From assembly GCF_949628215.1 (NCBI RefSeq), contig NC_134277.1:28967058-29031057 (forward strand): DNA of 64,000 nt, given 5' to 3'. The DNA is from Phalacrocorax aristotelis (Eukaryota > Chordata > Aves > Suliformes > Phalacrocoracidae). Every line of letters begins with the position of its first letter. Positions within the stretch are counted from its first letter, which is position 1. A program made the position numbers and the translations under genes. Below are positions 40,783 through 64,000 of this stretch, piece by piece. The notes beneath the pieces were generated by a model. That model ran no database searches. It was given only the letters and a program-made list of their open reading frames with translations, and was not told where the DNA came from.

Positions 40783-42749
40783 GTGAGCAGAGAGCAGAAG
40801 CCTCCTTGGTCTAGCCACCACTCGGCTGAACGGGAGGCACAGGTTCACATTACGTTCCTCTGGAATGATAATCATGCCCTTCCTCAAGCCTGACACACCA
40901 CTGGGAGGATTATCTTTGCATGTCAGCCTAGATCCTTCTCACTGATAAAGCTGCTGTATCTCAGAAATATTTGGCAGGACATCGCCATATACACAGAGGA
41001 GCTGACTCTCCTAACCTCAGAGGCTTGGTATGGGGAGTAGTCTGTGTCAGCTCTTGTACCCTCCAGATCAACTCTACAGATCACCTATGTAGCTTGTAGA
41101 ACAAAACACACAATTTCCTTGGGGAGCTTTGAGGTGGTTTTATTAATTCTTTTCCAAACCTTCTGAGGTAACATTTTTAAGGTTACAAGCTTTTTCTTCT
41201 TGCATTGCTTTCCCACCCACATCCATTTCTGAATTCAGAGCTGTCTTCTGTCCCCTTGTGAGCTCAGTCACAAAAAAATTCTTTTTTCCCTCTCCTCCTT
41301 TCCAAAATTAAGTGATACAGCTTCTTCTACCCTTTCAGGATCTTCAGCACTTCTTACTCCCTTTATACTTCTTATGATGAGTTATCTCACGTATCATTCT
41401 CTTTCCAAATACACTTTCTGTTTAACATCCCCTCTTACATAACGGAGATACGCTGCCTGCTGGAAGAGCCAAACCTGTAACTCAGTACTATAGGAGAAGG
41501 TCTTCCCCTTGAGACGTTTCATCCTGGTCTTGTAATAACCAAACAATTACATCAAAGAGTTCAGTTTCTCCGTGGTGAGACTGATTTCAACTGTTTATTT
41601 GAACGTGGTAGTTCTATCTCCACCATTAGTGGTTACATAACACCTCAAGCATCAGGGAAATTATGGGTGCCCCCATCTACCTGGCAGGTCAGTCCAAGTT
41701 TGCACATGACATACTTGGAAAGAATTTCTTCAAGTAACATGTGCGCTTTTTGTGATTTAAGACTTTGAAGAATCTGAAGAGGTACTTCACTGGAACTGTC
41801 CTGATCGCTCAAAGAAAGAACTCTCTTTCTGGGCAAGTAACACATATAGATAGATTTGCCAAATAACACTTTTCTTTCCAAGGACCCATAAATCTCAGAT
41901 TACTTTTGAGACTTACAAATGTTGCAATAATGTTGTTCTTGATTACAAGCAAGACTGTAACAGCTCTGACTGGTAGTGATTCCATAATTATGTTTGATTA
42001 CAGACATGCTGCTACTGTATCGATGCAAAGGGGTTATTTGTTGCCTTCTATCAGTCTCCTGGATTCCACTGGAGACCAAGAGCATGCCATGCCAGCATAC
42101 ACAGCTTACTCAGCTGCCTTCCTCAGAGCTTTGTCACTAAAGCGTAGCATTTAATACCTGTGATAGTCAGGTGTCCAAAACCTTTAATGGAACTGTAATT
42201 AAAACACTATGTAACCACATCCTTGATGGCCATCTTCTAAGGGGATTCTGAATTTCAGCAACTCTAGAGGGCTCCATCTTGCAAATAAAGTTTTACTTCA
42301 CAGTGCAGGGGCTAAGGTTATTCATGCCTTTACTATATTACCATTACAGCAAGAACCAAAACAACAATGAGAAACAGAGAAAAACTATATCTGTAACACT
42401 GTCCGTGCTTTCTACTACTACAGAACTTAAAAAAGGAAATGCTCCATTAAGTCAAGTAGCCCTACTTCTGTCAGTGAACAACAAAAAAAAATCATGCTTT
42501 ACAGTTTATTCTCCAGTGCTCTGTTCATTTGGTATTAAATGACTCATGGAATAAGGTTTCCACCTCTCCCTGTGGGAGATTATCCCAGCTGCTGAGACCT
42601 ACTAGCAGTTCCCTTTCCTTCGTCTCTCTGTTAATGATGCCTAAGTTTTGCATTCTATTTTAGTTTGGGATGTAAAAGCTACAAAGGAAATTCACATCCC
42701 CAAACCTGCTTTTAAATGCAATTAAGGCTGTGACATGATCCCACAAACC

Positions 42750-42848
42750 CAAGGAAACATGCAGTTAAAATAGAAATGCATCATATATTTCACTTAAATA
42801 CTGTGCCACCTCAACGGTACCCTTTTAAGCTAACTGCATGTTTCCTTG
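42750..42848. repeat. 18-bp perfect inverted repeat, 63-nt spacer
   Basis: CAAGGAAACATGCAGTTA at 42750-42767 is the exact reverse complement of TAACTGCATGTTTCCTTG at 42831-42848. Pairing continues inward after a small bulge (AAAA with TTTT). The unit could be a small terminal-inverted-repeat remnant or a structured transcript. No flanking target duplication is evident, and no known MITE family was recognised. Confidence 0.85.
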
Positions 42849-45171
42849 TTTTTACGGATTTGTTCCTTAGTGTTATGTAAATGCACTTTTATTGTATGTA
42901 AATTAGCATTAGGCAACGTGTTAAAGCCTGTTTTATAGCTGTCACACCAACAAACCACATTTACAAGTAAATATTTGTTCTACAGGCTAATATATTACCT
43001 GCCTGGAAATAATAATTATTTCCAGCATTTCTTCTCAGTGCCCTGACTTTGCTCTGGCCCCATAACCTGTTGTATGCACAGAAGTTCTCAAAATGCAACA
43101 TCCTTATTAAGAGTACATTGCTTACAGAGTAGCAAACCCTAAAATTCTTTAAACAATGTGGCTCTCTAATACATTTTGTTCTTATTCTTCTTGCCAGGCT
43201 GCACAATCTATTTAACAAGAGAATATTCTCCTGTTTTGAAGATGAAGAGACAGCCTGTTTACCTCCCAGTCACGGTTGTGGAGTCCACTGTGTCACTCAA
43301 CAGCATCCCATCTGGCTGGTAAAGGAATAGTGGTGACAAGCTCCAAATAAAGTTTGGTGCTGTTTGTTGCACCTAGGAAGACAGACAGTGGTGAACGAGG
43401 CTTTATTTGTGAGAAAAAGTGAAGTAGGATAAATAGACAGGCGGAAGAAATCCAGAGAACGACTCTCTGAAACAGAGGTTGGAGTTCCCAAACCTTCTAA
43501 ATCAGTATTGTCAAAATGTACCCTTATTCACACCAGCACACACCCAACAGCTAGGGCACCGGTCGGGGCATTCACGGATAATGCAGTTCAAAAAGAACAG
43601 CAAAAAAACAGGTATAGACCAAATCAAAAAATCTTAATGGAAAGATGTCAGGGACTCTACTATCAGACACTTATAACTGTTTTAATGGATCATAATGGCT
43701 TCAAATCTACCCCGTTAAGGGAACGCTGCTCATTTAAAAAGTAAAATGCCATATAAATCAAAGTATTACACAGCACATTTATGCTTTCCTAATATCCTTA
43801 GCAAGGTAACTGCTCACATGAAATGGTGCCTTTCCCTTCATTTATTTTGTTTGGTATGATTAGTAATAAATACGACAATATAAATGTATTCAAATTGCTA
43901 CTGGCTTTTGCTTACTGTTGTTATATTTTCCATTCAAGATACTGTTTTTGGACATACTTAACACAGAGTACCTAAGCTACCCCGAAAACATAATATGTTT
44001 CCTCACAAATGGTTTTATGATGTAGCATGAGGGTGTTTTTATAAATATGAAGAATTATTTTTACTATGTCCTTGCAAGATGAAGTGTTGCGTTATTTAAC
44101 TATTATTATCGATATCTTACAGATAAGACACTGGCAAGAGAAATTAAGGTAAAAAACACCAGAAGTGTCCATTACTTTTTGATGCCTTGGGTTATCAGAA
44201 TGCTTGGCATGTTACACTGTTTCATTAATTTACTGCACTGTATCAATCAGCTTCACTTTGGTGTTCAGCAGCCCCACAAATATGGCCTCAAGTGTCCTCA
44301 TACTGATCACCAAACCTGCAAAACCCCTCAACTGCTCCTGTGAAAGGACTTGGGCCCATTGGCATCTGTGCCAATAGGATTTTTTTTACCCAGATGATGA
44401 ACTGGGGAATGGAGATGGAGACGGTGATTGAGTCAAGTGACTGAACTCGAAACAGTAACATTGGGCAGGATTGCAGGGCTGGAGAAAACTCAGCTTCTCA
44501 CGGGGTACAGTCTGTTATGGTTGACTTGTTAGCTAAAGGAAAGTGTTGAATGGAATTACCTGTACGAACAGACAGAAAGAAAAACTCCAGCCTGAATGAG
44601 GAGCCTGGAAAGAAGGACTGGTGATTTTAGCTGTGAGTTGAATGTTCGCCTTTATATTAAAGCAGACGCCTAAGGAATACATAATTCAAAAGTCCCAAGT
44701 GGTTGGCCTATTTTCCTGAAGAAGAGAAGAGGATGTAGCAGCAGGTCTGATTCCAGATGAGATAAGATTCTGTTATAACAAAAGTAATGCTTAATGGGCA
44801 GGTCCTTGTTTAACTGAGGTATTCAGTATCACAAAAAAGCTTCTGGCAGACAGGAAAAAAAGACAATTATCCAAAATGGTATTCAATTTTCTTAAGGGAA
44901 GGTCTTATGGTTCTTATTCTGTAGTTTCCTGTTCATCATGCAGTCCTCACTCATAGCAACAATGCTGTGCACTGAATGAAATAAAGTAACAAGTAGCATT
45001 TGACTAAAAAGACAGCACTCTAATGCCTTTTTGCTGAAATTTGATGCTAAACTTAATTCTGAAATTTTCCAGTTTATGAGTATTCATAAATACTAATTTG
45101 ACCTAGCATAAATACTGTTTGGCTCCATAGGTCTAACATTCCTTTATTTAATGCCCTTTCCCCATCTCCAG

Positions 45172-45250
45172 GAAAACAAAGACACAAGGAAAGGAAATCG
45201 AACACTTGACAACATGTTTGGCCCTAAACTGGATGATCAGCAATGTGAAG
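45172..45250 (+). other. Candidate unassigned exon (79 nt) with good splice sites
   Basis: A pyrimidine tract ending 'ccctttccccatctccag' precedes 45172, and the consensus donor GAAG|GTAAGT follows 45250. From the first base the segment reads ENKDTRKGNRTLDNMF then GPKLDDQQCE with one base left over. A second frame is also open and the third has a stop. The hydrophilic peptide has the look of coding sequence, but I do not recognise the protein. It lies on the same strand as both genes, about 33 kb after UMAD1 and 5 kb before GLCCI1. It could be an alternative UMAD1 or upstream GLCCI1 exon, a lncRNA exon, or a chance match. Confidence is moderate to low without transcript data. Confidence 0.38.
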
Positions 45251-48200
45251 GTAAGTGCTTTTCCTTTTGTTGTTGAGATGACTTGATGTAGACTTGAAAG
45301 TCATCATGAGTTGGAAGTGCTGTAAGTGGCACTGAATGGTGAGACAGAAGTTTTGCCTGCCTCTACCTGCCCCATTTTGGCTCCTGCTCACCTTTATTCT
45401 CTGTGCCCGAATCCTACCCTCTTCCCAAATACCTTCCTTCTTTTTTATATTTTAAAATTGCCTTGTCCTTGTTTTAATGCCTTGCTCGTCTACATTTCAG
45501 CCAGACTTCTCAACTCCAACCTCTTCCCTGGTGAGTGCTAGCAAAACCAGCAGTGGGGATAATGACTTTGTATCAGCAGCCCTGGAGAATTCAAGGGCAC
45601 GATTGCAAGCTAAGTCCCAAGAAGCCTGTGGGCAGAGAGTGCTCGGCTGATCTGAGGAGATATCAGTGCCATCAAACATTTGGAGTGATAAAAAGATGGA
45701 ATGCACTTGACAAAGGCAGTGTCCAGCTGTCAAAAAACCTTGTAGTAAAAAATTCCATATTTTTCCCCCCCATGACTGATTTGTTCGAGCTAGAACTTTT
45801 TTTTAAGGCAAAAATGGGCCAAACCCAAAACCAATGCCTCACAGCTTGAGATAGACACTTTCTAGGAAAATTTGCTGCTCCTGCTTTAGCAGAGCTACTC
45901 AGCAGCAGAAAGTGGCATTTCCCATGGGAACCCTAACTACAGGGGGCACTCCCCTTCCTGCCTAGGGATGCTGCAAGTGCACAGTGGCAAGCTTATTTTA
46001 GAACCAGTTTTATCACTTGAGAGCTGCACCTTGGGTTGTTTGGGGTCGTTCTAGTTTTTGGCCGCAGCTAATACTTTCTGGTGGTCTCTTCCAAAATATT
46101 ACTCAGTGGTAAGAACTTCATCTTGTTATTTCTCTCTTCCCAAATGTAATATTCCCAGTTATACAACTGGGAATGAAGGTATACAGCTTCATTACAAATA
46201 AGTGAAATACAGGGAATGGATCTGAAGATACACAAAGGTAAGTGCACCCTTTCTCCTTAGTATTTTGTGGTAGGTGCTGTGTGAAAACTTCAGAGGCAGT
46301 CACAAAGGACACATTTCTAAGTGGAATGGGCAAAGGGCAGCAAAGAAAACATAGAGGGAGATAAGAGAGAAATAAAAATACTGAAACAAGCAGGTAGATG
46401 CACTGGGAGGAGAGTGCTGATGGCCTTATGCCCAGGTAAGTGCCTAGAAACAAAAGGTATGCCCAGTTTTGAAGAGTTTTTCCTCTCTAAAACCTTCAAG
46501 TAGGAAAAAACTAAGGATTAGGGTTGCACCATGTATGGTGACTGCCTACACCTTCCCAGTTTCCATGCCTCATGGCACTCAGGTAAACCCGTTTCTGCCC
46601 CTGAGAGATGAACCCGTTAGTAATTGCTAATAGTAGAAGAGACGTGTAGCTTTGTTACGCACTTGCCTCTTGTTGCCCCGCTCCTTGAGTTCATTCCCTT
46701 GCTCCCACGCTCTTGCTGTGATGTATAATTTCCACTGCTTTCAGGATGCCTCTCCCAGAAGCTGTGCTAAGGATGCCCATGTCTTCAAAAGGATTTAAGT
46801 TTCAGAAATACCCATCACCTCCAGTGTAAACTCCCTTAAGCACACGCCATCTGACAAAGTAGTTTCTTAAAATGGAAATGAGAAGCAAGAAATGCCTATT
46901 ATGTGGCTTTTGAAAAGTTGTCTCAAGGTATTTAAGGCAAACATGGGTTTTTGAAAGATACGAAGATTCTGATAGGAGCTCAGGTTTTGCTTCACTTTCC
47001 CTATTATGTCTTCTGCTGAATATTATAGTGCAACGGTATATACTGCATATATACTGCAACGGTACTCCCTGAGGGAAGTCTTCTGAAACCTAGACCAAAA
47101 GCATAATGAAAAATTCAGCAGTTGGCGTACCACTTCAAAATAAGGAAGACTGAAGACTACTTTCTTCACCTCTCCCAAAATCACTGTTTCCTGGATACAT
47201 GACGCAGTGTTGTTATACTATGTACGCTAATTCTAGTTAAGACAGGGATGAAGGTGGAAATAACTTTTGGGGAACGAAGTCTCCCCTGTACAGCTGTTGA
47301 TGTGTCTGGTCACAGTTTGTCTGGAAGTGGCCCCAGTGGACTTTTTCTTCACTTGCTTTGAAGGCTATGCAGGTGGTGTCAGTTCGGTTTGGACTGTAAG
47401 GTTACAGCATGGTCCTTGGTTTGTTTGGAAAGGAAGGCTTGCTACTGCTATTTTACACTGCCATGTCCCATGGATCAGGGGGTTGTTTTTGTTTTGGGGC
47501 TTGTGGGGTTTTGTGTGTCACATGTTTACCTTGTCTTTATGCATCTATTCTTCCTATTCAAATATCTCACTTGTTTTGATGGGGAAGGACATGATGAGGA
47601 ATTGTAGAATAGTGTCTAAATAGCTAAATTCAAGAGTTGTACTAGCTCATCTTTACTTTAATCTCATATAACTCTGAGCACTGGCAATAGCTGCAACGTA
47701 TCAGCTATTGTCCTGGCTGAACAAAGATGCACTTTCTCTCTCAGCTGACACCAGATGATTTTCCATTTGTAAGACATTACTGTATCAGCAATGTTATCTG
47801 ACAAAATTACGGATGCAGGAAAATGTGCTTACTGTTTAAAACACTACTAGTATTAGTGTGGGCAGAATTCTACAGGTGAATGCTTTCCAGCCATTTTGAA
47901 CCCAGTGCAGTGAAGCAGAAAAAACAAACTAGATAGACTTCATAAGCTGTGATTAAGCACAGTGCAAAACCCTTGGGGGAAAAGCCTCTACACCACAGTT
48001 ATACAAACAAATTTGGCTCATGCTAGCAGAAAAAAAGAAGACCGGATTAACGGAAAAATACGTGGTTGCTGATTTTTCTTAAAATTAATTTATACAAGTG
48101 GCTTTGTTGCCTGAGCACATGTTCATGTGGATGTGAGGTGTATTATTCCAACCCTTTCTGTAACATAACCGTGGTGACTGCATCACATGGTGCTAGTGCA

Positions 48201-49009
48201 AACAAAGTCTCGTTAACAGCCCATGAATAGATGCATTTTCCTAGAACACAGTTTCTCATTGGGGCTATCGACTGGTTCCTGGGCTACCAGGGGACAAGGA
48301 TAGGTATGGACAGCTTTGGAAGTATATAGAGTAAGTGTAGTAACCTGCAGCGTGCTACAAGACCACTGTGTTTAACACAAAATCAAAAGGAGTACAAGGG
48401 ATATAGTTAATTCTGTGACACTTTTGCCCGATTGCTGACTGACTTGAAGGCAGTATCTTATATAGAAGAATATAGGTTGTTAAACACCAACCATTCTACC
48501 GCTATTGATGTTCTATGTCCTTTTTGTTCTCATAAAGCCTGCGCTTTGAATCTGAGAGGCCATCACACTGAGCAGGCTTCCTCCACAAAGCGAGACCCAC
48601 TGCATTTTTCCTTCACCTCCATTAGCATCTTATTTGCATCAGATCCAACAAAAACACTGCTCTCTTGATGGACTCGGCTCAACTTATCTTTCTGATCTTA
48701 CAGCCATTTATTTTCTTAGCTATTGAGCTACTCATCTTAATCTTTGTTTTCTTTCTGTCCCATTGTCTTGCGTTATCAATTAATCTAGTGGGAGCTCTTT
48801 CTCCTGGAACAAAAGCACTTTTCTTATTATCACTGTAAAACTTTTTATTTTTCTCTTGACATTCTCCGGTAAGTGTCTTTGAACATATGTTAGGGAAAAA
48901 TTCGTACAAATTCTATATATGCTTACGTAAAATGACGAAACTACACTTAATTAGAATTTGAAGAACATCTCGATCGTTGAGCATAAACAAAATTATTGTA
49001 AAGGCTTGA
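45251..49009. other. Intergenic sequence upstream of the CpG island
   Basis: No recognised gene. Two more GTAAGT matches occur, at about 46227 and 46436; the segment 46261-46435 has acceptor-like and donor-like ends but stops in all three frames. A short direct duplication (TGCAACGGTA twice) lies near 47030-47070. Base composition shifts to GC-rich after 49.0 kb. Confidence 0.55.
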
Positions 49010-49416
49010 CAGCCACACACGACGGACGGGACTGAACCTCGTCGCAGGTAACTCTGGCTGTTTCTGAGCCTTCCCTGCACGGGAGCGGAGGAAGCGGGTT
49101 GGAGGCAGGGAGGCCTCTGGGAGTAGGGCTAGTGCAGGACGTGGCTCACGGTACCTGCTCTCTGTAGGAAGAAGTCGGCATCCTCGAAAGTCAACCTGAA
49201 ATTCAGGAGCGCAGCCCGGTACCTCGACGAACGGGCCCCCCCGGGGGCTGCCGTCCTGCCCTTCCACCGACGGCCAGTACACCCCGGTACCCCCAATTCA
49301 CACAGACCCGCGGGCTGGGGCACCCCCGCAGCGTCCCCCGGAACCCCTGGGCCGGACCCCCCGCGCCCGGCCGCGCCAGCAGCCGGCAGGCAGGCAGGCG
49401 ACCCGCCGAGAAGGAA

Positions 49417-49424
49417 GCCATCTT
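49417..49424 (-). promoter_or_regulatory. YY1-like site (AAGATGGC on the minus strand)
   Basis: GCCATCTT on the + strand reads AAGATGGC on the minus strand, the YY1 core often found at or just after start sites of CpG-island promoters. Its minus orientation about 0.2 kb upstream of the GC boxes fits a divergent start, but this is only a motif match. Confidence 0.3.
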
Positions 49425-49599
49425 TACCGGCCGCTTGCGCACCCCGCGCCGGCCGGCCCGGGCGGAGGCAGAAATCGCCCGTTGCCCTGAGGTAGGAGCT
49501 CGGCGTGCGCAGCGGCCCCACACCGGGCGGGCCGCCTACCGACGGCTACCAAACGCCGAGCCCCGGGCCGCGGCGCAGCTCCCCGCCCCGCCTCCTCGG

Positions 49600-49800
49600 C
49601 GCTGCCCCGCCCCATTCCGCTCCGCCCCGCCCCGCCCCGCCCGCGTCTGCCACATCCCACTTCCCTCAGCCCGCCCCGCCCCGCCCTCCGCCCCGCCCCG
49701 CCGCGCGGTGCCGCCCTCTCATTGGTTCAGAACCGAGAGCGACGACGCCGCTGGACAATGGAACCCGACCAGGCGCGGCGGCGGCGCCCAATAGGCGCGC
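49600..49800 (+). promoter_or_regulatory. GLCCI1: GLCCI1 proximal promoter: GC boxes and CCAAT boxes
   Basis: A dense array of CCGCCCCGCCCC units at 49600-49703 offers many Sp1/KLF-type GC boxes. An inverted CCAAT box (ATTGG) lies at 49721-49725 and a direct CCAAT at 49788-49792, a pair suited to NF-Y. No TATA box is seen, as expected for a CpG-island promoter with dispersed starts. Human GLCCI1 is glucocorticoid-induced, but by eye I see no full palindromic glucocorticoid response element here. The transcription start cannot be fixed from sequence alone. Confidence 0.7.
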
Positions 49801-50030
49801 GCGCCTGCCTCCGCTGCCCGTCGCGGCCGGGCGGCGGGGCTGCGCGGTGCCATTCGGAGGCAGGGCGGCGTGGGGAGCGGATGGTGCGGGCCGCGGCTCC
49901 GGGGCGCCGGCAGGAGCAGGAACTGGCTGCGCGCGCCTCCCCCCCTCCCCATCCTACCCCCTCCGGCTGCCGGCGCCCTCGTCGCGCCCCGCCGCCGACC
50001 GCCGTGAGCCGGCAGCGCTGTACGATGTGA

Positions 50031-61839
<11,809 letters not shown>

Positions 61840-61970
61840 GAGCAACCTGATGCACAGGGGCCTGCTGAGACATCGCCTGGGATACTGCACACTGTTTTGG
61901 TGCCCCGCAATTTCAGAAAGGTAAAATCAAACTGTAGTAGGCTCAGAGAAGGACTACTAAGTTAGGAGTA
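61840..61970 (+). mobile_element. Ancient diverged CR1 fragment (ORF2 C-terminal region)
   Basis: 'gggatactgcacactgtttt', 'ggtgccccgcaatttcagaa' and 'gctcagagaaggactactaa' correspond to the CR1 ORF2 tail that encodes [13 protein letters not shown] and QRRATK in better-preserved copies. Spacing is right, but many substitutions and small indels have closed the frame. It lies on the + strand within GLCCI1 intron 1. Both edges are approximate. Confidence 0.55.
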
Positions 61971-64000
61971 TAACCACACAATGATAAAAAAACATATACT
62001 CTGAATAAAAATAGTTGTTTTTTCTGAATCCAAGTGAGCGGGGAAGGGGATGGAGAGGTGGGAAGGAAGGACTGGTAAGTTAGTGCTAGGACATGAATGG
62101 GTAGATTGGTTTGACAATGTAAATGTTTATGGGGAAAACTGCAAGAAGTCTTAAAACTATCAGGAAAAAACCAAAATCTTCCTAGACCATTTTTCCAGTA
62201 GGAATTGTGGGGATAAAATACCCAGGTGCTGCAAGACTGATTTTTGTAAACTGTTTTTAAGTTATATGTGTTTTGTCAGTGATAGTTGAGAACTGGGCCC
62301 CTGATTTAGGAAGTTATTTCTAGTCCTTTGTTTCTATAACTTAACTGATAATGAAAAGATAATTTATTTAATCACCAAAGCTGGGCAGCCTGATTTAAGC
62401 AGTCAGTTTTAATCTGGTTTTATGTTTCTGTTTTTCAGAAAAAAAATATTACTCTTGTTAAGTATAATTAGCTCTAGCTAGGAGAATGCTTTCTATTTCT
62501 GATCATCGGTGATCATTATGGTGGCATTGTATAGCCTACCATGCACTGATTACTTCTTTGTCTATTTTGATTGTGAACATGGTGAATCATACCTTCTGAT
62601 TTGTTAAGTTTTTTATTTATAATGAAGTCCAGCTGCATTTTGATGGAAAGTGGTTTTAAAGGTGTACAAAACCCTCACTTTTCTACAACATTTTGTTAAA
62701 TTGTAAGTAGTATAGCAAAAAAAAATATCCCTTCAGAGTCATCAAGTTTATTCAACAAAGGAGGTATTATCTTTAGTTACTGAATTATTTGCATGTGTTT
62801 ATAACTCCCTTCAAGACTTTAATTATTAATACACTGGAAGAAAAAACAGCTTTAGTGTTCTTTTTTGTTTCCTGTTAATTTCTCAATATTGGCTAAATTT
62901 ATCATTCAACAGATCTAAGTTAATGAAGTAATATGAAGAAAATTCTCTGTACCTGCAGAAGCGGACAACAGTTAATGGTTGGTGGTGTATTTCAGTGTGC
63001 TCTTTCCCTTGTACTTAGCTGCTGAGCTCCAGTCAGTTTTGTTTTAACTTGTTAAAGTAGGAATGTTTTTGAGATACTTTATTAAGTGATACTAAGTTTA
63101 GGTATTTGCATAGCGTTTAAGTTTGAAATGATAAACTGATGAAGAAAAATATATCCTAAAAATACAAAATAGAGAAAAATCTGGAAGGTTTGGGATTAGT
63201 GCTTTACATACCTTGTGTCCTGTTACAGTGCAAATGTGTAGGTTATATCTGTTGAACAAAGTGGTCTTTTGTATACAGGTCCTATACACACCAGCAGTAA
63301 TCTTTGTTAGAAGAATAACTAGCTTTAGAGAGCTGAAACTTTCTTCCTTATAGTTAGTTCACTTACTGAGATTAGAGTGTTCTTTCTATGCTTGATTTCT
63401 AAGGATAATGTTGATTTTAAACAGGGGAGTTTTGCTGTGAAAAAGAAATCTGACTTCTGAAAGATATGCCTAGTCACATTTTACTTGACCTGTAGTTGGG
63501 TGGAATAGGGACATGAGGCAGCTCCAATGTATATGCATAGGTAACCAAGATTTCGAGTCAGCTGTAGGTCTGATGAAATTCATATGCCTACAGACTCATC
63601 CATCTGTCCCTCTTCCTCCAGATGTCTATAGCCTAGCTCTGAGCACTGTGACTTCCTGTGCAGTTAGGTGAGTAGAGCTGTAGATCCTTGAATAGTCATG
63701 CATAAAACCTCCCTGATGGAAGGGAATGCCTTGGTCTACCTGTTGGATTCAGTGACTAATCAGAAGACCTCTTCCCTTCCTAGGTGGCTTAGTCATGGCT
63801 GTAAAAGATAACTCACTATGGTTGATTGCCAAAACCCGTAGTGTGGGTCTTTGTCTACAATTTTCCTTTGAGAGAGCAAACTGGTTTGGTTTTGTTTTCC
63901 CAGTATAGGCTACCTCTTCTATTGATAGACTGTTTCATGCAGTTCAGTCTGAATTCTTGTAAGCCTTGTCAAATAGAAAACTGAATTTGCCCTGACTACC
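61971..64000 (+). other. GLCCI1: GLCCI1 intron 1, continuing past the window end
   Basis: AT-rich non-coding sequence without recognised exons, repeats or RNA genes. The intron continues beyond the window, as expected from the large first intron of the human gene. Confidence 0.75.

Larger units (their letters stand above)
33951..45171. other. Intergenic sequence, no gene recognised
   Basis: AT-rich and non-coding as far as I can see. It includes a pyrimidine-rich tract (37430-38720), an A/G simple repeat near 40757-40782, a spaced inverted repeat at 42750-42848, and a minus-strand splice-like segment near 34968-35017. The longest open frame (34764-35168, minus, 134 codons) has no similarity I recognise. 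Confidence 0.6.

Noticed and set aside
46261-46435. Exon-like segment with TTCTCCTTAG acceptor and CCCAG|GTAAGT donor
   Set aside because: All three frames contain stops and GTAAGT matches are expected several times by chance in a window this size. At most it could be a non-coding exon.
47025-47070. TGCAACGGTA direct duplication with TATATACTGCA repeats
   Set aside because: A small local slippage duplication with no gene or site context.
48959-48976. AGAACA half of a glucocorticoid response element upstream of GLCCI1
   Set aside because: The opposite half-site is absent at the required 3-bp spacing, and single half-sites are common by chance.

Overview
This is vertebrate nuclear DNA, almost certainly from a bird. 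It is mostly AT-rich non-coding sequence. All the recognisable repeats are CR1 LINEs, the main avian retrotransposon, apart from one weak MIR-like stretch. The only two genes I recognise are UMAD1 and GLCCI1, both on the + strand. They are neighbours in the same order on human chromosome 7p21.3, so the window covers a conserved vertebrate synteny block. I cannot name the species.

Layout. Positions 1-12313 look like the last intron of UMAD1, with one CR1 fragment near 5.1 kb. The terminal coding exon of UMAD1 (12314-12571) encodes the conserved UMA-type C-terminus. Its 3' UTR follows, with no well-defined end. From about 14 kb to 49 kb the sequence is intergenic. It holds a nested CR1 complex (16461-18560), a second CR1 (33431-33950), a strongly pyrimidine-rich 1.3 kb tract (37.4-38.7 kb), a spaced 18-bp inverted repeat near 42.8 kb, and a 79-nt exon-like segment with good splice signals at 45172-45250. 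A large CpG island (about 49.0-51.5 kb) carries GC boxes, CCAAT boxes, the GLCCI1 5' UTR with a short upstream ORF, and GLCCI1 coding exon 1 (50331-50793). The rest, 50794-64000, is the start of GLCCI1 intron 1. I found no exon 2.

The two genes are not known to act together. UMA-domain proteins are linked to the ESCRT-I sorting complex. GLCCI1 is a glucocorticoid-inducible member of the FAM117 family. The most unusual observation is that the 45172-45250 segment is open in the frame that would join the phase-0 UMAD1 splice junction to the phase-1 junction at the end of GLCCI1 exon 1. This allows an in-frame read-through transcript in principle; it is an inference with no transcript evidence. 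I found no RNA gene, CRISPR array or intact mobile element, and no convincing new biological system.
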